Shown: piece by piece, positions 45,126 to 54,173 of the stretch
Layout: every line of letters begins with the position of its first letter
Position numbering within the stretch: position 1 is the first letter of the stretch
Assembly (NCBI RefSeq): GCF_019977655.1
Contig: NZ_AP024849.1
Location: 2,141,001 to 2,205,000 of the forward strand
DNA length: 64,000 bases
Origin: Clostridium gelidum
GTDB lineage: Bacteria; Bacillota; Clostridia; Clostridiales; Clostridiaceae
Direction of reading: 5' to 3'
The notes under the pieces: model-generated
Seen by the model: the letters and a program-made list of their open reading frames with translations, nothing else
Told to the model about the DNA's origin: nothing
Database searches by the model: none
Position numbers and translations under genes: made by a program

Positions 45126-47078
45126 ATGATTGTATATGAGGCTAGCAAAAGAGATTTTATGAAACATGTTACTAATGATGAAATTAGTATTTTAATAGAT
45201 AGAGAGTACAAGAATAAAATAGGAAAGTCTAGAGAAAATGAATTCAGAGCTTGGGATAATTCTATGCTTTATATGTTTAAGGCACTTAGCACTGATGAAA
45301 TCCCAGATGAATGTGGAGTTGCAATTGAATATAGGATTCCTGCAACTTCTAGGAGAGTTGATTTTATTTTAACTGGACTTGATGAAACAGACACAGAAAA
45401 TGTAATTATTGTTGAACTTAAGCAATGGAGTGAATTAGAAGAAGTAACAGATGAAGATGCCATTGTTAAAACAGTTATTAATAGAAGTAAGAGAAGGACA
45501 TCACATCCATCTTACCAAGCTTGGTCATATGCCAGCTTAATTGAAGATTATAATGATTCAGTTGAAAAGAACAATATAAAATTACATCCTTGTGCTTATT
45601 TACATAATTATATAAAGAAAGAAGAAAATGATCCTCTTGAAAATCAGGTTTATGAGAATTGGTTACATAAAGCGCCAGCTTATACAAAGGGTGATGTTAT
45701 AAAACTTAGGGAATTTATCTGTAAATATGTGAAAAAGCCCGATCAAGGAAAGGGTATTTATTATATTGAAGGTGGCAAGATTAGACCTTCAAAATCACTT
45801 CAAGATGCACTTAAGGTTATGATTGATGGGAATGAAGAATTTATCATGATTGATGATCAAAAGGTTGCGTTTGAAAGTATTATGAGAACTGTTCGTGATT
45901 GTATTAAAAATGGGACTAAGAAGACAATAATTGTTGAGGGAGGGCCTGGTACAGGCAAATCTGTTCTTGCAATTAATCTTTTAGTTAAGATATGCAACAT
46001 GAATCTAAATTGTCAGTATGTAACTAAAAATGCTGCGCCAAGATACGTATATTGTGAAAAGCTTAAAGGTAATTATACTCAAAAATACATAAATAATTTA
46101 TTTAATGGATCAGGAATTTATACTGAAACTGAAGAAAATGAAATTGATGTTTTAGTAGTAGATGAAGCCCATAGGCTAAATGCTAAATCTGGTATGTTTA
46201 AAAATATGGGCGAAAATCAAATTAAAGAGATAATGAATAGTGCTAAAGTATCTATATTTTTTGTTGATAATGATCAAAGGGTTACTATGGATGATATAGG
46301 CAGCATTGAAGAAATTGAAAAACATGCAAAAGTTTTAGATGTTAAAGCTAGAAAATTAAAACTTATATCTCAATTTAGGTGTAATGGGTCTGATGGATAT
46401 ATTTCATGGCTTGATGATATGTTAGAAATCAGAGAAACTGGTAATTTCGATGGCTTTGAATTTGACTTTGATTTTAAAGTATTTGAAAATCCAAGTGAAA
46501 TGAGACAAGCCATAGAAGAAAAAAATCAAATAAATAATAAATCTAGATTAGCTGCAGGATATTGCTATGAGTGGGCAACTAAAAAGAAAGAAAATTATAG
46601 TAAGTATGATATAGAATTTCCAGAGTATGATTTTAAAATGAAATGGAATTTAAGCAATAGTTCAACTTGGGCAATTGATAAAGAATCAGTAAATGAATGT
46701 GGCTGCATCCATACCTGCCAAGGTCTTGAATTTGATTATGTTGGAGTAATAATAGGAACTGATTTAAGATTTGAAAATGGAAAGATTGTAACAGACTTTT
46801 TTAAGAGAGCAAAAACAGATAAGAGCTTAAATGGAGTTAAAAAGTTATACAAAGAAGATAAGGAAAAAGCTCTTAAAATAAGTGATCAGCTTATTAAAAA
46901 CACTTATAGAATACTTATGACAAGAGGGCTTAAAGGATGTTATATATGGTGCGAGAATGAGAATCTTAGAAATTACTTTAAAGAGAGAATAAATTCATTT
47001 AGCCGTCAAATTGGAATAAAGGAAATTGAAGAAAATGGAGTATTAGTTAATCAGAAGAATTCATTATATATGAAATAA
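45126..47078 (+). CDS. PD-(D/E)XK nuclease - DUF2075 helicase fusion
   Basis: The 650-residue protein starts after AAGGGGAAC. Residues about 60-130 carry a PD-(D/E)XK-type core: RRVDFILTG (Asp79) and VIIVELKQW (Glu97, Lys99). Residues about 255-640 are a DUF2075 superfamily 1-type ATPase with Walker A GGPGTGKS (272-279), DVLVVDEAHRL (about 340), ISQFRCNGSDGY and the late motif IHTCQGLEFDYVGV then RILMTRGLKG. The helicase motor should feed DNA or RNA to the nuclease. It lies between a MazG-like gene and two further nuclease-like genes. A ghost of its 3' end lies at 26.16 kb. Confidence 0.82.
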   Translation: MIVYEASKRDFMKHVTNDEISILIDREYKNKIGKSRENEFRAWDNSMLYMFKALSTDEIPDECGVAIEYRIPATSRRVDFILTGLDETDTENVIIVELKQWSELEEVTDEDAIVKTVINRSKRRTSHPSYQAWSYASLIEDYNDSVEKNNIKLHPCAYLHNYIKKEENDPLENQVYENWLHKAPAYTKGDVIKLREFICKYVKKPDQGKGIYYIEGGKIRPSKSLQDALKVMIDGNEEFIMIDDQKVAFESIMRTVRDCIKNGTKKTIIVEGGPGTGKSVLAINLLVKICNMNLNCQYVTKNAAPRYVYCEKLKGNYTQKYINNLFNGSGIYTETEENEIDVLVVDEAHRLNAKSGMFKNMGENQIKEIMNSAKVSIFFVDNDQRVTMDDIGSIEEIEKHAKVLDVKARKLKLISQFRCNGSDGYISWLDDMLEIRETGNFDGFEFDFDFKVFENPSEMRQAIEEKNQINNKSRLAAGYCYEWATKKKENYSKYDIEFPEYDFKMKWNLSNSSTWAIDKESVNECGCIHTCQGLEFDYVGVIIGTDLRFENGKIVTDFFKRAKTDKSLNGVKKLYKEDKEKALKISDQLIKNTYRILMTRGLKGCYIWCENENLRNYFKERINSFSRQIGIKEIEENGVLVNQKNSLYMK

Positions 47079-47161
47079 GAAATAGGAGATTGAATTAATC
47101 TTCTACTTTTTTATGATAAAATATAACTATGAGTAATATTTTGTAATTGGAGGAAAAAAGT

Positions 47162-48097
47162 ATGAGAGGATTAGATACAGATTTCATAAAAGATTTAAAG
47201 GAAGGAATTCTAAAAGACTTTTTACAAGCTGTTAAAGATGATGACACATTATGTCTTGAAATAAGAGATAATAAGTTAAATATTTATTATCGCGGTGGAA
47301 ATATGTTCGAGATTTTTAAGGATAGAAGTAAATATAAAGTATATTTTAATTTAGAGTACTGTAATAAAAAGGATTCTTCAAAATATAAAGATATTTTGAA
47401 AAATCTAAGGGATGATGATTATAAAGGCTGGATAGATAATATTCCATTTATTAAATATGAAATGGATACATGGTTTTGCAAGCACCCAAAATTAGAAAGA
47501 GAATATCAGCAGTTAATACTTAGAGAAAACAATTATAGTAAAATTGCTAACGATACAGATTATTATATTTGCGATATTGAATATGCAGATTCTGAAAATA
47601 AAAGTAGATTTGATATAGTTGGAATTAAGTGGTTATCAAAATCTCAAGCTAGAAAGAAAAGTAGCGTAGGTTTAGCATTTATTGAGATGAAATATGGTGA
47701 TGCTGCTGTTAAAGGCGATTCGGGTATTAAGAAACATATTAACGATATATATGGATTTGTAAATGAACCCCAAAAGATGGATACAATCTATAAAGAAATA
47801 GAAGATATATTTAATCAAAAAGTAGAATTAGGGTTAATTTCAGGAATAGATAAGAATATTTCTATAAATAATGAAATTAAGCCAGAATTTATATTTTTCT
47901 TTGCAAACCACAAACCGGCAAAAAGTATCCTTGAAAGTGAGCTAAAGAGTATAATCCAATCACATGAATATAAAGAGTTAAGTGAAATAGCAAGTGTTAA
48001 AATTGCAAAAGCATCATATATGGGCTATGGCTTATATGATGAATGCATTGTTTCTTTGGAGGAATTTTTAAATGGAAATAAAGATTCATTAGGCTGA
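47162..48097 (+). CDS. PD-(D/E)XK nuclease-like protein
   Basis: The start is ATG 47162 after GGAGG; the frame extends to a TTG at 47147 that overlaps the site. The 311-residue protein has a nuclease-like core: SRFDIVGIKW (Asp151) and VGLAFIEMKYGD (Glu175, Lys177). The N-terminal region (LEIRDNKLNIYYRGGNMFEI) is beta-rich. A C-terminal helical region follows. No signal or membrane segment is seen. It is 83 bases from the DUF2075 gene and 47 from the next nuclease gene, so it probably belongs to the same unit. Confidence 0.7.
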   Translation: MRGLDTDFIKDLKEGILKDFLQAVKDDDTLCLEIRDNKLNIYYRGGNMFEIFKDRSKYKVYFNLEYCNKKDSSKYKDILKNLRDDDYKGWIDNIPFIKYEMDTWFCKHPKLEREYQQLILRENNYSKIANDTDYYICDIEYADSENKSRFDIVGIKWLSKSQARKKSSVGLAFIEMKYGDAAVKGDSGIKKHINDIYGFVNEPQKMDTIYKEIEDIFNQKVELGLISGIDKNISINNEIKPEFIFFFANHKPAKSILESELKSIIQSHEYKELSEIASVKIAKASYMGYGLYDECIVSLEEFLNGNKDSLG

Positions 48098-48144
48098 AGT
48101 TATATTTTATAATAATTCAATTCATAAAAGGGAGTTAAAAAGCC

Positions 48145-49395
48145 ATGAATAAAAATAACTTACTTAGAGAAGCAACCCTAATAAAAGAGGCAGATAAAAT
48201 AATAAAAGCAAATAGCTTAGCCAAAAAACAAAATGATATTGGCTTTAATATTTTTACCACATTAAATATTGAGAGAGATGAAGTATTTACCCATTCTAAT
48301 ATGATATATGCTTTATTAAATCCTAAAGGAATCCATGGTATGGGTGATACATATCTTAAGCTATTCTTAGCAGAAATTGGGATATCTAAAAATTTTTTAA
48401 CTTATTCTTGGGCCGTTGAAAGGGAATGGATTTTTGAAAACGGAAGAATTGATTTTTTTCTTAAATGTGAAAAAATGTGTATAGCAATTGAGATGAAAAT
48501 TGATGCGAGAGACCAAGATAAACAGCTTTTTAGATATGAGGAGTATTCAAAAGGTATAAATTCTAATTATTTAATATATTATTTAACTCTAAATGAAAAA
48601 GATCCGTCAGATCAAAGTGCAAAGGGTATAGATAGGAGATATTTTAAATGTATAACTTTTAAGGTTCATATATTAAATTGGTTAAAGGCATGTTTAGCTG
48701 CAACTAATGAAAATATGGCTCCTTACAATTTCATAAAACAATATTTATATCTTATTCAAAAATTGGTAGGTGAAGAAAAAATGGCAGAAGCTATGAAGAA
48801 CCTTATTAAAAATGGCGATGATTTAATGGCAGCAATTACTATAGCTAATAGCATAAATGAAGTAAAGACAGAAGTTCTTTTGAATTTTATGGATGAATTA
48901 AATAAATTATTGATAAGTAGTGAAGTTAATCTAATTAAATATGATAGAGAAGAAGTAAAGTCTTATTATAAGGGAAGTTCAATTCCTAAACAGATTTATA
49001 AGATAGAAGAAAATCATTCACATGATGCTGAAGCAATTAATTTTATACTAGGGATAGAAATTACAGACACATTATATTACTACTTTTGTTTTATTAAAAA
49101 AGATAAAGATGGATCAATAACTTTTATTAATAAAGAAGAAATTGAAAAGAATCATAGTGAAATATTCAAAAAGTGTAGTAGTGCTTTGGAAAAAGTATTT
49201 GGAGAAATAAGACGATCATCAAGTGTCAGTCTTTTATGGGAAAATATAATGGATGCAAATGGATATAAATATGATTTTAAGCATTTTTCAGCTAACTGCG
49301 TTGAACTTAAAGATAATTATGTAAAAGAGGCAAAAAGGATTGCAGAGATTATAATTAACTTAAAGAAAGCTGTGGAGAAACAATTACCTAAGTGA
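48145..49395 (+). CDS. PD-(D/E)XK nuclease superfamily protein (PDDEXK_4 type)
   Basis: The 416-residue protein starts after AAGGGAG. The motif set EVFTHSNMIYALLNP (Glu46), GRIDFFLK (Asp103) and AIEMKIDARDQDKQLFRYEE (Glu116, Lys118) is typical of the PDDEXK_4 family, whose members sit in defence islands and are often of unknown target. The C-terminal half is mostly helical and unassigned. It is the last gene of the 44.7-49.4 kb cluster. Confidence 0.8.
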   Translation: MNKNNLLREATLIKEADKIIKANSLAKKQNDIGFNIFTTLNIERDEVFTHSNMIYALLNPKGIHGMGDTYLKLFLAEIGISKNFLTYSWAVEREWIFENGRIDFFLKCEKMCIAIEMKIDARDQDKQLFRYEEYSKGINSNYLIYYLTLNEKDPSDQSAKGIDRRYFKCITFKVHILNWLKACLAATNENMAPYNFIKQYLYLIQKLVGEEKMAEAMKNLIKNGDDLMAAITIANSINEVKTEVLLNFMDELNKLLISSEVNLIKYDREEVKSYYKGSSIPKQIYKIEENHSHDAEAINFILGIEITDTLYYYFCFIKKDKDGSITFINKEEIEKNHSEIFKKCSSALEKVFGEIRRSSSVSLLWENIMDANGYKYDFKHFSANCVELKDNYVKEAKRIAEIIINLKKAVEKQLPK

Positions 49396-49396
49396 T

Positions 49397-49619
49397 GATA
49401 AAGCTTTGTTTGAGTATCATTGCAAAACTTATGATTTTAAATATAAAGAAGTTCTTAAAGATGCTAGTATAAGATGCACTATATCGTGCTGTTATTGCGA
49501 TGCTTATTAATTTATTATCTGGTGAGGTATTTTATAGTAAAGAATATGAAGATAAACTTGAGTTAGTGAAGACACTTAATAAAAATCAGATTAGGTTATT
49601 AAAGGAAGATTTCTCGTAG
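49397..49619 (+). pseudogene. Frameshifted gene-end remnant
   Basis: Right after the nuclease stop the text reads ALFEYHCKTYDFKYKEVLKD, then shifts frame to DALYRAVIAMLINLLSGEVF then YSKEYEDKLELVKTLNKNQ, with a stop at 49619. A small gene has decayed here; I do not recognise it. Confidence 0.5.
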
Positions 49620-49672
49620 TTTTTTAGAAAATAGAAAGAGCTGATATTTTTAAAATTTTGATAGCAACTTCA

Positions 49673-49766
49673 ACACGACCTGTCTCAGAATCACCCCCAA
49701 GGGAAACATAATTTTCCATATATAAGCATTGTACTAAATTTATATATTTGGTGCAGTGCTTTTTTG
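49673..49766. repeat. Dispersed repeat, class A copy with terminator-like end
   Basis: It has AGCAACTTCAACACGACCTG, GGGAAACATAATTTTCC and then AAGCATTGTAC...GTGCAGTGCTT plus six T. The tail that follows (TAAATTGCGAAAAAAGAAAT) is also shared with 30.5 and 55.5 kb. Confidence 0.8.
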
Positions 49767-49838
49767 TTAAGCAAAAATTAAATAATACATTTTAGATTAA
49801 TATAAATTGCGAAAAAAGAAATTAAATAGGTATGTATT

Positions 49839-49863
49839 AAACTACGTTTTTACATAGTTTTTT
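49839..49863 (+). terminator. Ghost Rpn-gene terminator
   Basis: AAACTACG and CATAGTTT flank a T-rich loop and precede TTT. The same hairpin, intact, follows the Rpn gene at 56813. The rest of 49864-50058 is AT-rich with no gene. Confidence 0.5.
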
Positions 49864-50058
49864 GATTATAGAAAATTATATTTATCACTAAGCAAGAATT
49901 TTAACGAAAAACTTATAAATAGTAAAAACAAAGTAAATTAAATAAGTAATATTTTTATGAGGTAAAAGGGAAGTTTTCAAAGTAATCTTTATTATACAAA
50001 GTGATGTAATATAATAGGTGATATAATCAAAATATAAGTTGACGAGGGGGAGAATATA

Positions 50059-51453
50059 TTGATATACGAAATTATATCCAAATATCATTTGTTATCTGTT
50101 AGAGATACACATCATCGTTTTAAGTCATGGGAGCATTGTAATAATTTTTTTATTGCACATAAGGGAAACCTAGCAGATGAGAATTTGTTTGACAATTCAT
50201 GTTTACAATTAGCTTTTTATTTAGCTAGTTGGGGAATGATGAGAGGCGGGACTTTTTTATTACAGAAAGATTATAGAATACATAAATATTTTATCGAGAA
50301 TGTTGTAATGAATGATAAATATAAAAAATACTACTCATCTATGCAAGGATTACCAATTAATAAAGATGATATTGAAGGATTAAATACCTTGATAGATGAT
50401 ACTATAAAAGCTTATGAAGATAATATTAAAATAATTAATGGGATTGAAACTAGAGTCTCAGTTACGGATACATTAGCATCTAAAATACTTTTAGGTGTTT
50501 ATGGTATAGTTCCAGCTTATGATAGATATTTTGTGGAAGCTATGAAAAGTCATGGATTTAAAAACACAAAATTGTGTGAGGATTCAATAAAGGATTTAGT
50601 AGATTTTTATTATGATTTTGAAAGCGATTTTGAAAAATGTAGAATGTTATTTAAAAAAGATGGTATAAATTATCCACCTATGAAATTAATAGATATGTAT
50701 TTTTGGCAGGTAGGATATATGTTAGCGAATCCAGATAAGTTTTTAGAAGAAGAACTGCAAGGAATTTGTGAATTTGTAAGTAAGTATTCACAAAAGATAA
50801 ATCCAGTAAGTAAATTTCAATCAAGAGGAAAGGATGTATCTTTATCAAAGGACAAGGAAAGAGTTCTTGGACTAAAAGAGGAAATGTCTAGCCATATAAA
50901 TAATTTGCTGGCAAATTCTAATGAAAAGGGAATATCATCTGGGGAAATTCATGAAACTATGAATTTTAACAAAAAAATAGATTTACCTATAGTTTTCAGA
51001 CAAAGAAACATATTTGTAAAAGTCATACCTACAGTTTGTAATCTTAAAAATATGTTAAACAAGCTTGAAGAAAATAATTGGGAGTTTGAGAAACTTAAAC
51101 CATGGGAGAAAAGAAGCTATGAGGCTTATAAAATTGATAATGTTATTAATGAACTTATTGAATCAAAAAAGAATGAGTGGCCTAGTATTATTAAAGACAA
51201 TATTCTAAAGTTATATGGTGAAGATATTGGAGCTAGTTGTATAGATATATATTTAGTTGGCTTTGTTTCTGAAGAATATGGGATTGGAATTAATAATATG
51301 TTTAATTTAGTGAAAGATAAATCAATTAGTAAAAAACTTAATTCTGCAAAGGCTATTTATACAGTAGGGAAAGGTGATGGAATATATTTAGATTTACTTT
51401 ATAATGACGGTAAGATTAAGGACTGGGATTTTTTTGATAAATGGGTAATTTAA
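50059..51453 (+). CDS. Unknown two-part protein in the defence island
   Basis: The start is a TTG at 50059 after GAGGGGGAG. The 464-residue protein has an N-terminal helical domain with LQLAFYLASWGMMRGGTFLL and LLGVYGIVPAYDRYFVEAMK, a spacing of motifs seen in unnamed bacterial proteins, and a C-terminal domain from about 270 that is mixed alpha/beta. There is no signal peptide, membrane helix or obvious catalytic triad. It stands alone. The PxYDxxF motif resembles YPLYDQHVYR in the gene at 54174, so the two N-terminal domains may be related. Function unknown. Confidence 0.6.
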   Translation: MIYEIISKYHLLSVRDTHHRFKSWEHCNNFFIAHKGNLADENLFDNSCLQLAFYLASWGMMRGGTFLLQKDYRIHKYFIENVVMNDKYKKYYSSMQGLPINKDDIEGLNTLIDDTIKAYEDNIKIINGIETRVSVTDTLASKILLGVYGIVPAYDRYFVEAMKSHGFKNTKLCEDSIKDLVDFYYDFESDFEKCRMLFKKDGINYPPMKLIDMYFWQVGYMLANPDKFLEEELQGICEFVSKYSQKINPVSKFQSRGKDVSLSKDKERVLGLKEEMSSHINNLLANSNEKGISSGEIHETMNFNKKIDLPIVFRQRNIFVKVIPTVCNLKNMLNKLEENNWEFEKLKPWEKRSYEAYKIDNVINELIESKKNEWPSIIKDNILKLYGEDIGASCIDIYLVGFVSEEYGIGINNMFNLVKDKSISKKLNSAKAIYTVGKGDGIYLDLLYNDGKIKDWDFFDKWVI

Positions 51454-51528
51454 TAATATTTACAGTAAAATACGAAATATTAAATTTTAATAAATAGATA
51501 GAAATTGGAAATGATTATAGTATAGCAT

Positions 51529-51626
51529 TATGGGAGTTTATATGATTTTTCTAGAGAAGAATTTAATAGAAAACCTAGGGTGTGATGCAGAAAATATTTA
51601 GTATAAAAATGTGTGTATCCAATTAG
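51529..51626 (+). pseudogene. Ghost of the DUF2357 nuclease C-terminus
   Basis: The DNA matches the last 30 codons of the gene ending at 42006 (GATTTTTCTAGAGAAGAATT, then the ending at TCCAATTAG) with a few changes. The terminator and the leader that follow are copied as well. Confidence 0.75.
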
Positions 51627-51660
51627 GAAATCTATGAACTATGGTTAAAAGATTGGATTT

Positions 51661-51691
51661 AAATAAGAGTTTATAATATAGACTCTTATTT
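51661..51691 (+). terminator. Terminator of the DUF2357 ghost
   Basis: AATAAGAGT and ACTCTTATT pair as at 42042-42072, followed by TT. Confidence 0.75.
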
Positions 51692-51719
51692 TTATGTGAA
51701 AATATATTATGAACTATCG

Positions 51720-51815
51720 AACTAATGTACGTATAAGATATGAAGATAAGGTTAATAATTATAATATAGAGAAATGAGTACTCAAACTAAATTTATTCTA
51801 TATTGAAATATACAT
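51720..51815 (+). promoter_or_regulatory. Conserved leader of an Rpn-type gene, copy 2
   Basis: It has AATAATTATAATATAGAGAA and GAGTACTCAAACTAAATTTA, with TATAAT as candidate -10. It is more diverged than copies 1 and 3. Confidence 0.45.
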
Positions 51816-51843
51816 AAAAACAGTTTAAAATTAGAAGAAAGTA

Positions 51844-52830
51844 GTGAGAGCATTGGCAGAAGGAAATGAAAGAATAAGACTTGATGAGATTATAAAAGCT
51901 CTATTTACAACTTCAAATGGTGTTTTGTTAAGATTGCTTAATGGAATATTTGATGAGAATTTTATGGAAGATGAAGTTGAAATATCGATGAAAAATAAGG
52001 AATTTCCTAAAGAAAATTATGAAGATAAAGAAATTCCATCAATAGATTTAATTAGAGCAGATTTCTTGACTAAATTTACTGAAAGAGCTAACAATAAAAG
52101 ACATTATTATCATATAGAGTTTCAGATTAAAAATGATAATAATATGGTGATAAGAACTTTTGAATATGGATTTAATTATGCAAAAGAAGTTGCAAGAACT
52201 GAAGGAAATGAAAAAACAGTTTTATATTTTCCAAAGCAAAGAGTAATATATATGGAAGAAAATAAAAATATTAAAGATGTACTAAATATGACAATAATTT
52301 TCCCGAATAATCAAGAAATTGAATACTCTGTTCCAGTGATCAAATACTGGAAATATGATATTAATGATTTAAAATTAAAAGGAATGTATCCTTTTATTCC
52401 TTTGCAACTTTTCAAGTTAAGAAAAGAATTGCAAAATATAATTGACAGCAATAAAGAGAATAAAGAAGAAATATTAAAAGAACACTTATATGAAGCCATA
52501 GAAAGTGCTAAACTTATAGCATACACTTGTGATGAGTTGTTTAAAGATAAATTAATAGAAGGATCAGATTTTCATATAATGCTTCTTACAGTACAAAACT
52601 TAATTGAATATTTAAATAGTAGATATTTTAAAGATGTAAAGATTGAAGAGGAGGTAAAGCGTATGACTAAAACTTTATATGATCCATTAGTGGAACAACA
52701 AGGAATTGAGAAAGAAAAAATTGAGATAATTAAAAATGCTATAAAAATGGGTATGGATTATGATACAATTTGTAAATTAACTGGAGTTTCAGTAAAGGAG
52801 ATAGAAAAAGTTAAACATAGTAATGAATAA
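51844..52830 (+). CDS. Rpn-family PD-(D/E)XK nuclease/transposase
   Basis: The start is a GTG at 51844 after a weak AGAAGAAAG. The 328-residue protein has the Rpn core: DLIRADFLTKFTE with the Asp, then YYHIEFQIKNDNN with Glu and Gln, then MVIRTFEYGFNYAKEVARTE. The C-terminus ends in a helix-turn-helix-like tail, MDYDTICKLTGVSVKEIEKV, common in this family. Rpn enzymes nick DNA and stimulate recombination. This one belongs to a different subgroup from the YhgA-like copies at 42 and 56 kb but shares their leader and terminator types. Confidence 0.8.
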   Translation: MRALAEGNERIRLDEIIKALFTTSNGVLLRLLNGIFDENFMEDEVEISMKNKEFPKENYEDKEIPSIDLIRADFLTKFTERANNKRHYYHIEFQIKNDNNMVIRTFEYGFNYAKEVARTEGNEKTVLYFPKQRVIYMEENKNIKDVLNMTIIFPNNQEIEYSVPVIKYWKYDINDLKLKGMYPFIPLQLFKLRKELQNIIDSNKENKEEILKEHLYEAIESAKLIAYTCDELFKDKLIEGSDFHIMLLTVQNLIEYLNSRYFKDVKIEEEVKRMTKTLYDPLVEQQGIEKEKIEIIKNAIKMGMDYDTICKLTGVSVKEIEKVKHSNE

Positions 52831-52841
52831 TAGATATTTTC

Positions 52842-52875
52842 AGGCAGTAAATTTATAGGATTTACTGCCTTTAAC
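52842..52875 (+). terminator. Terminator of the Rpn gene
   Basis: GGCAGTAAA and TTTACTGCC form the same stem as at 43188, here with a shorter loop and a weak T run. Confidence 0.7.
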
Positions 52876-52906
52876 CAACCTAGTATTAACAGTCAAAAAT
52901 AGAGAA

Positions 52907-53062
52907 ATGAATTTTGAATATAATGAATTGGCTAAAAGGATTAATCCGCCTATTTTTCATAGACAAGTTCCTAAAAATATTGGAGCTATTTCAGAATTGT
53001 GTTCTGAATGTTATGAAACCGCAATAAATAATATTAGTTACATAAGAATTATAAGAAAATGA
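52907..53062 (+). pseudogene. Small open frame or gene tail before the AbaSI-like gene
   Basis: A 51-codon frame reads MNFEYNELAKRINPPIFHRQ then VPKNIGAISELCSECYETAI and ends twelve bases before the next start. There is no ribosome-binding site. It may be the end of a lost gene or a genuine small protein. Confidence 0.3.
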
Positions 53063-53073
53063 GGTATAGGTTA

Positions 53074-53952
53074 ATGGGGGAAATAAGTAAATCGGAATTT
53101 ATTACTAGACAATTTCAAAGAACACATAACAAAAGATTTGAAAATTATGTTTTAACACGAATTTGGCATGGTATTAATTCTACTGATATAAAAATGATAA
53201 CACAACAATATGTTATAAGAGATGATGGATGCGCTTTATTAGATGCATATTTACCACAATTTAATATTGGAATTGAGGTTGATGAAGCACAGCATAAAAT
53301 AGAATCCCATGTAAAAGCTGATAGTCAAAGTGAAAAAGATGTAATACAAGCTATTGGTTGTCAGATTTATAGAGTAGACGTAACTGTAGGAATAGATGAT
53401 ATTCATAAACAATGTGATGAGATAATTAGCATAATTAAGAATAAAATGAAATATTCAGAGTTTGAGTCATGGGATATTGAAGAAGAATATTCACCAGAAC
53501 GTTATATTAAGAAAGGATTTATTTCACTTGAAGATAATGCAGCATTTAGAAAACAAACAGAGGCGCTAAAGTGCTTTGGTATTTACTATAAATCTTCATG
53601 GACTGGCGGAGAAAATCATCCAACTTATGATGATGTATTTATATGGTTCCCTAAAATGCATGCACGAAAAGAATGGATAAATATATTAGTTGAAAATGAA
53701 ACTATAATATATGAGACGAATGAAGATTCCATAAAAAATAAAGAATTCGTTGATAAATGGATTAATCAGAAGCGCAATATACGTTATGTTTTTACCTATG
53801 CAAAAGATTCATTAGGAATGGTATTATATCGTTTTAAAGGAGTGTTTGAACTTGACAAAGAAGCAACAATACATGAGAATAGAGCAGTTTGGAAAAGAAC
53901 TGGAGATACTGTTAAAACAATAGATCAAGTTTTAAAAGGAAATAAAGCATAA
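53074..53952 (+). CDS. AbaSI-like modification-dependent restriction endonuclease
   Basis: The start is ATG 53074 after GAGGTATAGG; the ATG at 53059 lies on the site. The 292-residue protein begins EISKSEFITRQFQRTHNKRF and reads ENYVLTRIWHGINSTDIKMI then ITQQYVIRDDGCALLDAYLP, closely following the AbaSI/PvuRts1I pattern. Asp57, Glu68 and Asp70 (NIGIEVDEAQH) form the Vsr-like nuclease site. The C-terminal half is the likely SRA-type base-flipping domain. AbaSI enzymes cut DNA near glucosylated or plain 5-hydroxymethylcytosine, and so attack modified phage DNA. The gene stands alone and ends in a terminator. Confidence 0.85.
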   Translation: MGEISKSEFITRQFQRTHNKRFENYVLTRIWHGINSTDIKMITQQYVIRDDGCALLDAYLPQFNIGIEVDEAQHKIESHVKADSQSEKDVIQAIGCQIYRVDVTVGIDDIHKQCDEIISIIKNKMKYSEFESWDIEEEYSPERYIKKGFISLEDNAAFRKQTEALKCFGIYYKSSWTGGENHPTYDDVFIWFPKMHARKEWINILVENETIIYETNEDSIKNKEFVDKWINQKRNIRYVFTYAKDSLGMVLYRFKGVFELDKEATIHENRAVWKRTGDTVKTIDQVLKGNKA

Positions 53953-53956
53953 AATA

Positions 53957-53986
53957 TGACAGCATTAAGATGCTGTTATATTTTTT
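53957..53986 (+). terminator. Terminator of the AbaSI-like gene
   Basis: ACAGCAT and ATGCTGT form a stem with a 4-base loop, followed by TATATTTTTT. Confidence 0.85.
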
Positions 53987-54173
53987 GTTACAAACTAAAT
54001 AGTTAAGCATTATTATATATAAATTTTAAAAGTTCTAATTTGTTTTCATTTAATTTCTTTTGAGAATTATATTTTAAGGTGCTTTTGTAGGAGAGACCTC
54101 CGAGATCTAAAAAAATTCCTAGTAATTTTTAAAGAAGTACTCCTCATAAATAAATGTAGAGAAGTGATAAGTT

